A DNA stretch of 64,000 bases from an uncultured Bacteroidales bacterium (GTDB lineage: Bacteria; Bacteroidota; Bacteroidia; Bacteroidales; Bacteroidaceae). The stretch is from the NCBI GenBank assembly GCA_902778265.1, contig CACYXI010000011.1, forward strand, positions 1-64,000, written 5' to 3'. Of the stretch, positions 54,489-62,659 are shown one piece after another; within the stretch, counting starts at the first letter, position 1; each line of letters begins with the position of its first letter. The translations under genes were made by a program, and so were the position numbers. Under the pieces are notes generated by a model that had not been told where the DNA came from, did not search any database, and saw only the letters and a list, made by a program, of their open reading frames with translations.

Positions 54489-55034
54489 TTACATTTCCGT
54501 TTCTGGTGGGGTATAGGGTGCAACGGTGGTTGCTCCCTGACGGTCTATGATGAGCTGAACGAGAGTGAAGTCATCGTATGACTCATCAGGACTGCCTATG
54601 CTTGCCACGAAATAGAGGTGGTTGACATCGCTCTTGTCGTATGCCATGCTGAGGAATACTCCATGCTCCTTCGTGTCACGATTCAGCAGACCAGAGAAAC
54701 TGCTCTTGGTGAATGTCTGAGAGAAGAACTGCGAACCGTCGGCACGGGTTATGGTTAGCTCTACACGATTATCGTGGAAGAGAGAGTCGTGATTATCCAC
54801 ATCTTCAAGACTGGTATCGGCAGCACGACGGATGGAGAAGTTATATTTGCTTCCTGACCATGTGGCTGTGCCGGAGCTTGACTTTGCTGTCATGCTTGTT
54901 GCCTTACTCTGTGGCTTGTCGATGATTTTTTCAATCATAATGTCTTCATCCTGCTGTTTGTTCTTGCAAGATGAAAGTGAACCGGCTATCGCCAGTACAC
55001 ACGATATGCTTAGTATAGTATAGATTTTGCTCAT
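54489..55034 (-). CDS. Small lipoprotein, possibly DUF4738-like
   Basis: The protein has 181 residues. The signal peptide and lipobox (LAIAGSLSSC) predict a lipidated envelope protein. A lysine- and serine-rich linker is followed by one beta-rich domain (GTATWSGSKYNFSIRRAADTSLEDV ... VELTITRADGSQFFSQTFTKSSF). It resembles Bacteroidetes lipoproteins that I recall as DUF4738, but I cannot confirm the family. It is the only minus-strand gene between 27 kb and 61 kb. Its promoter box lies 6 nt before the ATG (55041-55049), so the mRNA may be nearly leaderless. Function unknown. Confidence 0.75.
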   Translation of the reverse strand: MSKIYTILSISCVLAIAGSLSSCKNKQQDEDIMIEKIIDKPQSKATSMTAKSSSGTATWSGSKYNFSIRRAADTSLEDVDNHDSLFHDNRVELTITRADGSQFFSQTFTKSSFSGLLNRDTKEHGVFLSMAYDKSDVNHLYFVASIGSPDESYDDFTLVQLIIDRQGATTVAPYTPPETEM

Positions 55035-55040
55035 TCGTTT

Positions 55041-55049
55041 GCAAAGATA
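55041..55049 (-). promoter_or_regulatory. Downstream promoter box of the lipoprotein gene
   Basis: TATCTTTGC on the minus strand, six bases before the start codon. No clear TTTG box lies 19-21 nt upstream. Confidence 0.5.
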
Positions 55050-55121
55050 ATGAATTTATTCGGATAACTACTTGTATGGGATGTTAAATAGTCTAAATTA
55101 GTGTAAAATCTCAATTTGTTC

Positions 55122-55154
55122 TTTGGTTAAGAGAAAAATAAATTGTATATTTGC
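55122..55154 (+). promoter_or_regulatory. Promoter of the pectate lyase-methylesterase gene
   Basis: TTTG (55122-55125), a 20-nt spacer and TATATTTGC (55146-55154). The predicted leader is about 55 nt. Confidence 0.8.
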
Positions 55155-55216
55155 CACGATTTTCAATCAAAACATAAAACCTACTTATTTTATAACTAAT
55201 TTTCTTTTATCTAACT

Positions 55217-58099
55217 ATGAAACGTAATTTTTTTGTGGGGCTATTGTGCCTTGCCATGTTTCTTGTTTCAGCGTCAGCCTCGGCTGGCTCAAGTGCTTAC
55301 AAATCCTCTGCCTTCGGCTATGCCGCTGGCACTACTGGTGGTGGAAATTCATCGCCAACTCTCGTGACGACAGCCTCTGCCTTGCAGTTGGCTCTCAATT
55401 CCTCTAACTCCGCAGTGATCATCATCACAAAGGATATCACCGTTACTAACCATATCTCGGTTACTGCGAAGAACAAAACCCTCATGGCTCTGCCTGGTGT
55501 TAAGCTAATCAGCAACCAGCAGAACTCATCCAATTCTGGAATCCTTTATTTCAAGAAGGGTTCAAGTAACATTATCCTCCGAAACCTTACTTTTGTAGGT
55601 CCCGGTGCATACGACTGCAACGGTTGGGATAACCTCTGCTTTGATGGTGTTACTAAGGCATGGGTGGATCATTGCGACTTTCAGGATGGATGTGATGGTA
55701 ACTTTGACAACAAAGGACTCACCGACAACATCACCGTTTCATGGTGTCGTTTCCGCTATCTGAAATCACCAAGGGCTGGTGGTTCTGGCGGTAGTGATGA
55801 TCATCGTTTCTCTAATCTCGTAGGCTCTTCCTCTTCGGATAAGCCAAGCGACGGCAGATATTCCATGACATGGGCTTACTGTTGGTGGGACAATGGATGT
55901 GTGGAGAGAATGGTGCGCGGCAGAAATGCAGACCTCCACTTCCTCAACTGCTCTTGGACATCATCGGCAGCACACTACTATGTAGGTCCTCAGAATGTGA
56001 GTGCACAGTTTGACGGTTGCTATTTCGGTACGCCTTCAAAGCCTGTTTCTGGCAAGAACTATATCTTCTACCAGAACTATGGTGGTTCAAATAGCTGTCG
56101 CTTCAACAACTGTCAGGGCAATTCCTCATATATGCAGAACTCTGGCAATGCCTTCTGGCCTTCATATAGCTTCAACACACTTTCAGCCTCTACGGCAAAG
56201 TCGGAGCTTGCAAGCTATGCAGGTGCTACTCTCAACGTGACCACAAGCGGTAGTGTTTCAGAGAAAGGTTCTAACAATGGTGGTGGCAATAATAATGGTG
56301 GTGGTACTTCTACCGTATCTGACTATATCGTAGTTGCTGCAAACAATGCCTCTTCGCTCATCAATGCTATCAATACGGCAAATAGCAAGGCTTCAAGCAG
56401 CAGTCGTGCCTATATCTTCGTGCCAAATGGAACATACGACCTCGGAACGGCATACAACACAAAGATTTCAAGCTATGTGTCAATCATAGGTCAGAGTCGT
56501 GATGGCGTTATAATCAAGAATAGTCCTACGACTGAAGGACTTGGCACAACTGCTACCCTCTACACCACAGGAAGCAATATCTATATGCAGGATATTACGC
56601 TTAGATGCCGTGCTCCATACAACTACTCAACTAAGGCTGAGCGTGGTGTGGCTTGGTGGGATCATGGTACGAAGAACATAATGAAGAATGTATGTCTCGA
56701 CGGTACTCAGGACACATACTGGAGCAATGGTTCACAGGGTATGCTCGCTTATTTCGAGGGTGGATACATCAAGGGAACAACCGACTTTATCTGCGGTTCA
56801 GGTTCTGTGTTCTTCAATAGCGTGAATATCTATTGTCAGAATTCTAATAACAAGACTTCTGGTGATTGTATCACCGCACCTTCTACATACGCTTCAGAAA
56901 AGGGATATGTATTCCACTACTGCGGAATCTCAGGTGAGAGTTCACAGAATGGCACATATAACCTCGGACGTCCTTGGCAGAACAGTCCTGCGGCTGCATG
57001 GCTCAACACTAAGTTCATGATTATGCCGTCATCAGCAGGTTGGACAAAGATGAGTAGCGGTCTTGTACTCCGTTTCCACGAGTATAATAACACCTATAAC
57101 GGTACTGCGATAGCAGGACATTCTCTCAACGCCCTTGGTGGTGCTAATGGTTCAGAGTCGCTCTATCTCTGGAGTACATCAGGCTATGCCCTTACCGATG
57201 TTCTCGGTTCTTGGGGACAGACCGCATATTCTTCATGTGCTCAGCTCTCAGCACCAACACCTTCAATCTCAGGCACAACGCTCTCATGGTCGGCTGTGAA
57301 TGGTGCAAAGGCATATCTCATAGAGCGAGGCGGACAGTTCGTAGCTATTACCACATCTACCTCTTACACCGTGAATGCAACAGGCTCTTACACAATCCGT
57401 GTGGCTAATGCAATGGGTGGATTCGGTTCTGCAGGTGGAGCGGCTACATATTCTGGAAATACTGGCAATTCCGGTAATTCTGGTAACTCCGGGAACTCAG
57501 GCAATACCAATGCCTCTGACATCGTATGGGATTTCAGCCGATTCACCACCAAGCTTATTCTCACGGGCAGCAATTACGAGTACTACTATGATGGTTTGAA
57601 GCTTGTGGGCAACACATCCGAGAGCTATACCAACGACTATGCTACGACTGGTGGCTTCCATTGTAACGGCACAAGTTCTTCAAATACCCGTATGATAAGA
57701 TACACACCTCGCACCAACGGTACGCTGACCGTTTACTTCAAGTCGAATAATGCTTCTGACAACAACCGTACCACAGCGATAGGTACAGGTATCGGTAAAC
57801 CGATAGTATCTGCTACATGTGCTGTTGGTCAGATTTCGACTTCTGTTTCACAGGGTATAACGTATTATATGTACTTTGTAAGTGGTGGTCAGACCATAAC
57901 GAAGGTGGTGTTCACCCCATCTGCTGGTGCTAAGGAAATGGATGCTGATCTTGATGTTCAGACAACGGGCATAGCATCTGTTGAGAACACCAAGGCAGAT
58001 GCTCCTATCTATGACATCTACGGCAAGAGAATCACGAGCCTTGATGCTCTGCCAAAGGGTAGTATGTACATCAGAAATGGAAAGAAATATGTGAAGTAA
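55217..58099 (+). CDS. Secreted pectate lyase (PL1)-pectin methylesterase (CE8) fusion
   Basis: The protein has 960 residues, with a signal peptide ending SASAG. Residues of about 45-345 form a PL1-type parallel beta-helix (LMALPGVKLIS, IILRNLTFVGPG, VDHCDFQDGCDGNFDNKG, then SWCRF and WAYCWWDNGCVERMVRGR). A GGGNNNGGG linker leads to a CE8 methylesterase (about 370-650) with the active-site motifs GTQDTYW, GTTDFICG and LGRPW all intact. A fibronectin-like segment follows, then a GNSGNSGN linker, a VWDFSRF module (about 770-910) like that in the 52043 protein, and a type IX-like tail (PIYDIYGKRIT...MYIRNGKKYVK). The fusion would remove methyl groups from homogalacturonan and cut the exposed chain by beta-elimination outside the cell. 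Confidence 0.9.
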   Translation: MKRNFFVGLLCLAMFLVSASASAGSSAYKSSAFGYAAGTTGGGNSSPTLVTTASALQLALNSSNSAVIIITKDITVTNHISVTAKNKTLMALPGVKLISNQQNSSNSGILYFKKGSSNIILRNLTFVGPGAYDCNGWDNLCFDGVTKAWVDHCDFQDGCDGNFDNKGLTDNITVSWCRFRYLKSPRAGGSGGSDDHRFSNLVGSSSSDKPSDGRYSMTWAYCWWDNGCVERMVRGRNADLHFLNCSWTSSAAHYYVGPQNVSAQFDGCYFGTPSKPVSGKNYIFYQNYGGSNSCRFNNCQGNSSYMQNSGNAFWPSYSFNTLSASTAKSELASYAGATLNVTTSGSVSEKGSNNGGGNNNGGGTSTVSDYIVVAANNASSLINAINTANSKASSSSRAYIFVPNGTYDLGTAYNTKISSYVSIIGQSRDGVIIKNSPTTEGLGTTATLYTTGSNIYMQDITLRCRAPYNYSTKAERGVAWWDHGTKNIMKNVCLDGTQDTYWSNGSQGMLAYFEGGYIKGTTDFICGSGSVFFNSVNIYCQNSNNKTSGDCITAPSTYASEKGYVFHYCGISGESSQNGTYNLGRPWQNSPAAAWLNTKFMIMPSSAGWTKMSSGLVLRFHEYNNTYNGTAIAGHSLNALGGANGSESLYLWSTSGYALTDVLGSWGQTAYSSCAQLSAPTPSISGTTLSWSAVNGAKAYLIERGGQFVAITTSTSYTVNATGSYTIRVANAMGGFGSAGGAATYSGNTGNSGNSGNSGNSGNTNASDIVWDFSRFTTKLILTGSNYEYYYDGLKLVGNTSESYTNDYATTGGFHCNGTSSSNTRMIRYTPRTNGTLTVYFKSNNASDNNRTTAIGTGIGKPIVSATCAVGQISTSVSQGITYYMYFVSGGQTITKVVFTPSAGAKEMDADLDVQTTGIASVENTKADAPIYDIYGKRITSLDALPKGSMYIRNGKKYVK

Positions 58100-58103
58100 C
58101 ACA

Positions 58104-58136
58104 AAGCCCCCGTGCCTCGCAAGAGTGCGGGGGCTT
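58104..58136 (+). terminator. Terminator after the pectin gene
   Basis: AAGCCCCCG (58104-58112) and CGGGGGCTT (58128-58136) arms, a 15-nt loop that can pair further (TGC...GTG), then ACATTTATG. Confidence 0.75.
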
Positions 58137-58219
58137 ACATTTATGATGTTCTACAAGTTGTTAATTTGCTCTCAATTGTTAATTCTTAAACCATTATAGC
58201 GAAAAAAGTGACGAAATGT

Positions 58220-58251
58220 TTTGCCATTTGTATTCTTTTCCGTATTTTTGC
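58220..58251 (+). promoter_or_regulatory. Promoter of the RelA/SpoT homologue
   Basis: TTTG (58220-58223), a 19-nt spacer and TATTTTTGC (58243-58251). A strong AGGAGG at 58283-58288, unusual for Bacteroidetes, lies 11 nt before the ATG at 58300. Confidence 0.8.
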
Positions 58252-58299
58252 ATCGGATTTTCGTTTTATAGCAGCTTTTTGTAGGAGGTAACATAAGTT

Positions 58300-60195
58300 A
58301 TGGAGTATTCTCAGCAAATCACAGAATTAGAGATTAACAGTAGGGCGGAGGAAGTCTTTACTGCTATGTCACCACGATGTACCATCGAGGAGATGGATCT
58401 GATGCGACGTGCCTATCAGCTTGCACATGATGCCCATGCCTACCAGAAACGAATGACGGGTGAGCCTTATATCATCCATCCTATCGCTGTGGCTCGAATC
58501 GTGGCTGTGGAGATGAAACTTGGTGCGCCTCCTGTATGTGCAGCCTTTCTTCATGATGTGGTAGAAGATACTGACTACACGGATGAGGATATGCGACGTT
58601 TGTTTGGTGATGACGTGGCTTTCCTTGTCAGGGTGGTTACGAAGCAGAAGAAAGCGAACTATACCATGTCAAAGCAGCTTGATAACTTTAGACAGATGCT
58701 TGACTCCATGCACTATGATGTGCGTGCTATCCTCATAAAGCTTGCCGACCGTCTGCATAATATGCGCACGCTAAGTAGTATGCGCCCTGCCAAGCAGATG
58801 AAGATTGCGGGCGAGACAGACTATTTCTATGCTCCGCTTGCCAATCGTCTTGGCTTCTACAATATCAAGATCGAACTGGAGAATCTGTCATTCAGGTACA
58901 GATGTCCGCAGGTCTATGAGAATATTGTGCAACTAATAGAGAAAGAGAAAGAACAGGACAAGATACGTATGGCTTCGTTCTCAACAAAGATTGATGAGGT
59001 GCTGAATGCCAACGGAATACGCTACCGTCGTGAGGTGGCTTACCGCGCTCCGTATAGCCTTTATCGTAAGATGAAAAACACGAAGGTAGATTTCGAGCAT
59101 GTGGAAGGTCGTCATTTCACGCGAATTGTTTTCCCTGAGGATGTCTATGTCTCTGAGAAGAATATGTGTCTGAACATATATTCATACCTCACGAATTGCT
59201 TCCGCGAAAAATCAGGTTCGATGATCAATTATATTGACCAGCCTAAGAGTAACGGCTACCAAAGCTTCCACGTTCATCTTCTTTCAGACTATGGCGTTTG
59301 GGAAGAGGTGCATATCTCAAGTGAGAGGATGATACTCAACTCCCGACTGGGTTGCGTGGCTCGCAGAAGGGATAATGACATCAGCGCATGGATTGATGCC
59401 ATGCGTAACGTGCTGAGGGATGTGGCAAACAATTCTCACGAGAATAAGGAAGGAGAGTCTTATTTCATAGAATCTGTTAGAAGTCAGTTCTATAACGATG
59501 ATATCACCTGCTACACACCGCAGGGTAGGGCATTGCGTCTGCCTAAGAACTCCACCGTGCTTGACTTTGCCTATAACATTCATACTCAGGTGGGTATGCA
59601 TGCCAAGTACGCAAAGGTTAATGGTCATTTGGCTTCTATAAAGACCGTGCTGCATCGTGGTGACTGTGTAGAGGTGGGAACAGATGAGAGCGTGGTGCCA
59701 AGAGAGGACTGGCGTGGATGTGCCAAGTCGTATAAGGCATTAAGACATATCCATCAGTATCTTGATCGATTGCCAAAGCCTCTATATGACAGATGTCCTG
59801 TATGCCATCCTATCCCTGGTGAGGAGGTTATCGGTTTCACGGAGGAAAATGGAAGGATAAGTGTGCACAGAAGGGATTGCTCTGAGGCTATCGCCATGTC
59901 TTCAAGATATGGTGACTCTATCGTTGCTGTTGATTTCCAGGCAGAGGAGTCTGTTCTCTATCCTGCAAGCATCACTGTTCATGCTGTTGACCGTCAGCAT
60001 CTTCTTAGTGATCTTATTGATAGTATTTCCAATAAGTTCCGTCTCTCTATCAATAATCTCCATACAGTTACGGAAGATGAAATAGTTACCTGTACCGTGA
60101 ATTTCTACGTTCACTCATACGATGAACTTCAAACTATCGTAGATACTATCTCTGACATTCCAGATGTGGATGAGGTGAAGTATAAGAATGATTAA
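58300..60195 (+). CDS. RelA/SpoT-family protein, probable ppGpp hydrolase
   Basis: The protein has 631 residues, shorter than the usual 730-740 of a long RSH protein. The N-terminal HD hydrolase site is complete: YIIHP, FLHDVVEDTDYT and KLADRLHNMRTL. The synthetase region (about 240-360) keeps YSLYRKMK and QPKSNGYQSFH. However, the catalytic Asp expected five residues before the Arg of RIVF is Gly, and the E-V-Q-I-R-T motif reads EEVHISS with the next M-H lost. A TGS domain (ITCYTPQGRALRLPK, about 405-470), a Cys/His segment (CPVC...HRRDC, about 505-530) and an ACT domain (about 550-631) follow. Bacteroides species have two long RSH enzymes; this one looks like a hydrolase-dominant type. A true synthetase is expected elsewhere in the genome. 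Confidence 0.85.
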   Translation: MEYSQQITELEINSRAEEVFTAMSPRCTIEEMDLMRRAYQLAHDAHAYQKRMTGEPYIIHPIAVARIVAVEMKLGAPPVCAAFLHDVVEDTDYTDEDMRRLFGDDVAFLVRVVTKQKKANYTMSKQLDNFRQMLDSMHYDVRAILIKLADRLHNMRTLSSMRPAKQMKIAGETDYFYAPLANRLGFYNIKIELENLSFRYRCPQVYENIVQLIEKEKEQDKIRMASFSTKIDEVLNANGIRYRREVAYRAPYSLYRKMKNTKVDFEHVEGRHFTRIVFPEDVYVSEKNMCLNIYSYLTNCFREKSGSMINYIDQPKSNGYQSFHVHLLSDYGVWEEVHISSERMILNSRLGCVARRRDNDISAWIDAMRNVLRDVANNSHENKEGESYFIESVRSQFYNDDITCYTPQGRALRLPKNSTVLDFAYNIHTQVGMHAKYAKVNGHLASIKTVLHRGDCVEVGTDESVVPREDWRGCAKSYKALRHIHQYLDRLPKPLYDRCPVCHPIPGEEVIGFTEENGRISVHRRDCSEAIAMSSRYGDSIVAVDFQAEESVLYPASITVHAVDRQHLLSDLIDSISNKFRLSINNLHTVTEDEIVTCTVNFYVHSYDELQTIVDTISDIPDVDEVKYKND

Positions 60196-60469
60196 AAAAA
60201 TGTTACCTTGTTTGGTACCTCTTATAAAATGTAGGTTGGTGAATAGCTAATATGCAGATAGAATGTGAGTTAGATGCAAATCCAGTTGTTAAGTATTACT
60301 TTACAACTGAATTTAATTGAAAGCCTTATGATACATAGGTTGCGAATTTGAATGAAAGTGGTACGTTCAATAGGCAATCGTTGTGGATATTGTGAGGTTC
60401 CTAATATAGTTCCTAATAAGTTCCTGATAAATTATTAATGTCAGTTCGATGAAAAGCACCGTAGGTGCG

Positions 60470-60570
60470 ACATCTAAAAGGGACTGCCCTGTTAGGTATC
60501 GCTCTTTCAGAGCTTCTTCAATCATATGTTTTTAACAATATACGAGTTGATGAAATTCGTCGAATTCTCG
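60470..60570. repeat. Dispersed intergenic repeat, copy of 1-95
   Basis: GGACTGCCCT, GGTATCGCTC, TTTCAGAGC and a TTCGTCGAATTCTCG word in the same order as at the start of the window, after a GCACCGTAGGTGCG hairpin (about 60456-60469). The rest of 60196-60470 is AT-rich with no feature I can support. Confidence 0.6.
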
Positions 60571-60661
60571 TTTGTTAGATGCTTTTCTTGAAATTACTTT
60601 GTAGTATGGAATTTGTATCTTGAAGTAATGAAAGGTTAAAGGGACTAAGTGAAGCTGGATG

Positions 60662-60773
60662 TGCAATCTAAGTCCTATGCAATTCCCTTGCAAATCCCAT
60701 GTAAGTCCCATTTTCCGCCTATTCTAAGGAACGGTTTTATAGCGGAGTAGAAGCGAAGGACAAGCGAAGGTAA
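60662..60773. repeat. Two 11-bp tandem arrays beside element C
   Basis: The first array (60662-60711) has about four 11-bp units related to CCCWTGCAAAT. The second (60741-60773) has three units of AGCGAA or AGCGGA plus five variable bases. The second shares its core with the arrays at 27057 and 47564. Confidence 0.75.
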
Positions 60774-60799
60774 AGAAGAGACAAGGGGGGATTGAATTG

Positions 60800-61092
60800 G
60801 GTGTAATACTCTGTGAATGAAAAATGAAAAAAGTTTTAGAGGGCGAGTATTATACCATTGCTGTTTTAAACGTAAGTTTTGACTGATTATCAGAGTGTTA
60901 GATGAGGTGTAATACCCTTGGAAGTATTACACCAAATTCGGACGATTTGTGTAATAGTGGTGTAATACTTTCGAGAGTATTACACCAATGATAAGATCTT
61001 GTGATTCAAAATGTTGACGTGCTCACAAGTGCAATGGTGTAATACTATGCGTTGAAAACTTTGTTGATTTTTATGCCTATGAGTATTACACC
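60800..61092. mobile_element. Nested-palindrome element C (GGTGTAATACT words)
   Basis: Eight copies of GGTGTAATACT or its inverse form four converging pairs: 60800/60845, 60906/60924, 60959/60976 and 61036/61081. The second and third pairs are tight hairpins (10-11 perfect pairs). AAGTTTT...GTATTAYACCATTG on the left (about 60831-60860) is matched in inverse on the right (about 61031-61061), so the whole is an imperfect palindrome. No coding capacity. Confidence 0.78.
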
Positions 61093-61209
61093 ACTATCAC
61101 ATCTGATGCTTTCTTGTTGATATTGAGCTTATTAGCATAAGAAATGCGGTTGCAGAGCCTTGAAAATGCTTTACAACCGCAAAAAGTGTGTTATAGAGAA
61201 TCGGAAAAA

Positions 61210-62481
61210 TTAATCGTAGAATCCTGGCTGCTTGTACTCAATGCCGAGTTCCTTGTCAACGGTAGCCATAACGCCCTGAATCTGTCCCATAGCGAACATA
61301 CGACCGAGGAGAGTATAGCCAGAGTTGTGACCGTGGTTGGTCTCGTCGAATACGCCGCCTGGCTCGTCTGTGAAGGTCATACCGTGGTCAACACGCATTG
61401 GGAGACGACGACCTGAGTTGCACTTGCCTTCTGCCTCAGCCTTTTCGAAGATACGGGTAAGCTCAATGAGATGACCGCGACCGCCGAGGTGACTTGCCTC
61501 TGTGAAGTTTCCGTTAGGGAAGATGTGGCAAGAACGGAGGTGAACGAAGTGTGTACGATCAGCGAACTTCTCTGCCATTGCGATACAGTCGTTGTGCTCA
61601 CCTGCTGAGAATGAACCTGCGCAGAATGTGAGACCGTTGTGCTTGTTTGGAACAGCATCGAGGAACCACTGGATATCCTCTGTGTTGCCTACGATACGTG
61701 GCAAACCGAATACAGGATAAGGAGGATCGTCTGGATGTACGCACATATTGATGTCGTACTCATCGCATATTGGCATAATAGCCTCAAGCCATGTCTTCAT
61801 GTTGTCCTGAAGCTTAGCCTTGTCGATGTCCTTATAGAGAGCAAGAAGGTCACGGAACTTCTGAACTGGAGCTGAATCGCCCTCGCTGAAGTTACCAGAA
61901 ACGAATCCCTGTGTCTTGATGATGATGTTCTCAACCATTGCGTGGTCGAACTCAGGAGTAGCCTTTGCCTTGATCTCATCAGCCTCTGCTACGAGGTCAC
62001 GACCCCATTTGTGAACCTTTGAGAACTCAGCCCAATCCTCACGAGCACCTTCGCGCTTGAGGATGTAGATATCGAAGTATGCAAACTCACCCCAGTTCAT
62101 GTAGAGATTGCTTGCACCATTTGGATTCTTGTGCTCGAGGTCGGTACGTGCCCAGTCGAGTACTGGCATGAAGTTATAGCAGATGCACTTGATACCCTCT
62201 TCGCCGAGGTTACGGAGGCTCTGCTTATATACCTCAATCTGATGATCACGGTCAGGACCACCGTACTTGATAGTCTCAACGACTGGGAGTGACTCAACTA
62301 CGCTCCACTTCATTCCGTAAGACTCGATGTACTCCTTAAGCTCATGAATCTTCTCGCGTGTCCATACCTCGCCGAGTGGTACGTCGTGCAATGCTGTAAC
62401 GATACCCTCAACGCCTATCTGCTTTAACTGTGCAAGAGTGATCTTATCCTTCTTGCCAAACCATCGCCATGTTCTTTCCAT
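61210..62481 (-). CDS. uxuA: Mannonate dehydratase
   Basis: The protein has 423 residues from the ATG at 62481. The frame is open for 10 more codons upstream (MGGVRGWVFL), but these are encoded by the spacer repeat and are rejected. MERTWRWFGKKDKITLAQLKQIGVEGIVTALHDVP is the characteristic UxuA start. Later motifs include CICYNFMPVLDWARTDL, CVHPDDPPYPVFGLPRIV and the metal-site region FVHLRSCHIFPNGNF. UxuA removes water from D-mannonate to give 2-keto-3-deoxy-gluconate in glucuronate breakdown, using a divalent metal in the cytoplasm. It follows uxuB on the same strand with a 176-bp repeat-filled gap. Confidence 0.95.
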   Translation of the reverse strand: MERTWRWFGKKDKITLAQLKQIGVEGIVTALHDVPLGEVWTREKIHELKEYIESYGMKWSVVESLPVVETIKYGGPDRDHQIEVYKQSLRNLGEEGIKCICYNFMPVLDWARTDLEHKNPNGASNLYMNWGEFAYFDIYILKREGAREDWAEFSKVHKWGRDLVAEADEIKAKATPEFDHAMVENIIIKTQGFVSGNFSEGDSAPVQKFRDLLALYKDIDKAKLQDNMKTWLEAIMPICDEYDINMCVHPDDPPYPVFGLPRIVGNTEDIQWFLDAVPNKHNGLTFCAGSFSAGEHNDCIAMAEKFADRTHFVHLRSCHIFPNGNFTEASHLGGRGHLIELTRIFEKAEAEGKCNSGRRLPMRVDHGMTFTDEPGGVFDETNHGHNSGYTLLGRMFAMGQIQGVMATVDKELGIEYKQPGFYD

Positions 62482-62484
62482 TAA

Positions 62485-62659
62485 AAAGACCCACCCCCTA
62501 ACCCCTCCCATAAAGGGAGGGGAGTAGTATGTTTATTCTCCCCATGGGTGGATAGCGGGAGTTTTAATTATATTTTACAAAATAGACCCTTGGTGATAGT
62601 AAATAGCTAGAAATACTATTTACTCCCCTCCCTTTATGGGAGGGGCTGGGGGTGGGTCT
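62485..62659. repeat. Inverted repeat filling the uxuB-uxuA spacer
   Basis: Arms at about 62488-62530 and 62615-62659 are near-perfect inverses (AGACCCACCCCCTAACCCCT... and ...AGGGGCTGGGGGTGGGTCT). Each arm contains a smaller CCCTCCC/GGGAGGG palindrome. The outer end touches the uxuB stop codon, and the inner end lies a few bases from the uxuA ATG. Confidence 0.85.

Noticed and set aside
54399..54581. A 60-codon plus-strand frame near the terminator
   Set aside because: It overlaps the terminator and the end of the minus-strand lipoprotein gene and has no support.
61144..61416. A 90-codon plus-strand frame at the end of uxuA
   Set aside because: It is antisense to the well supported uxuA coding region.
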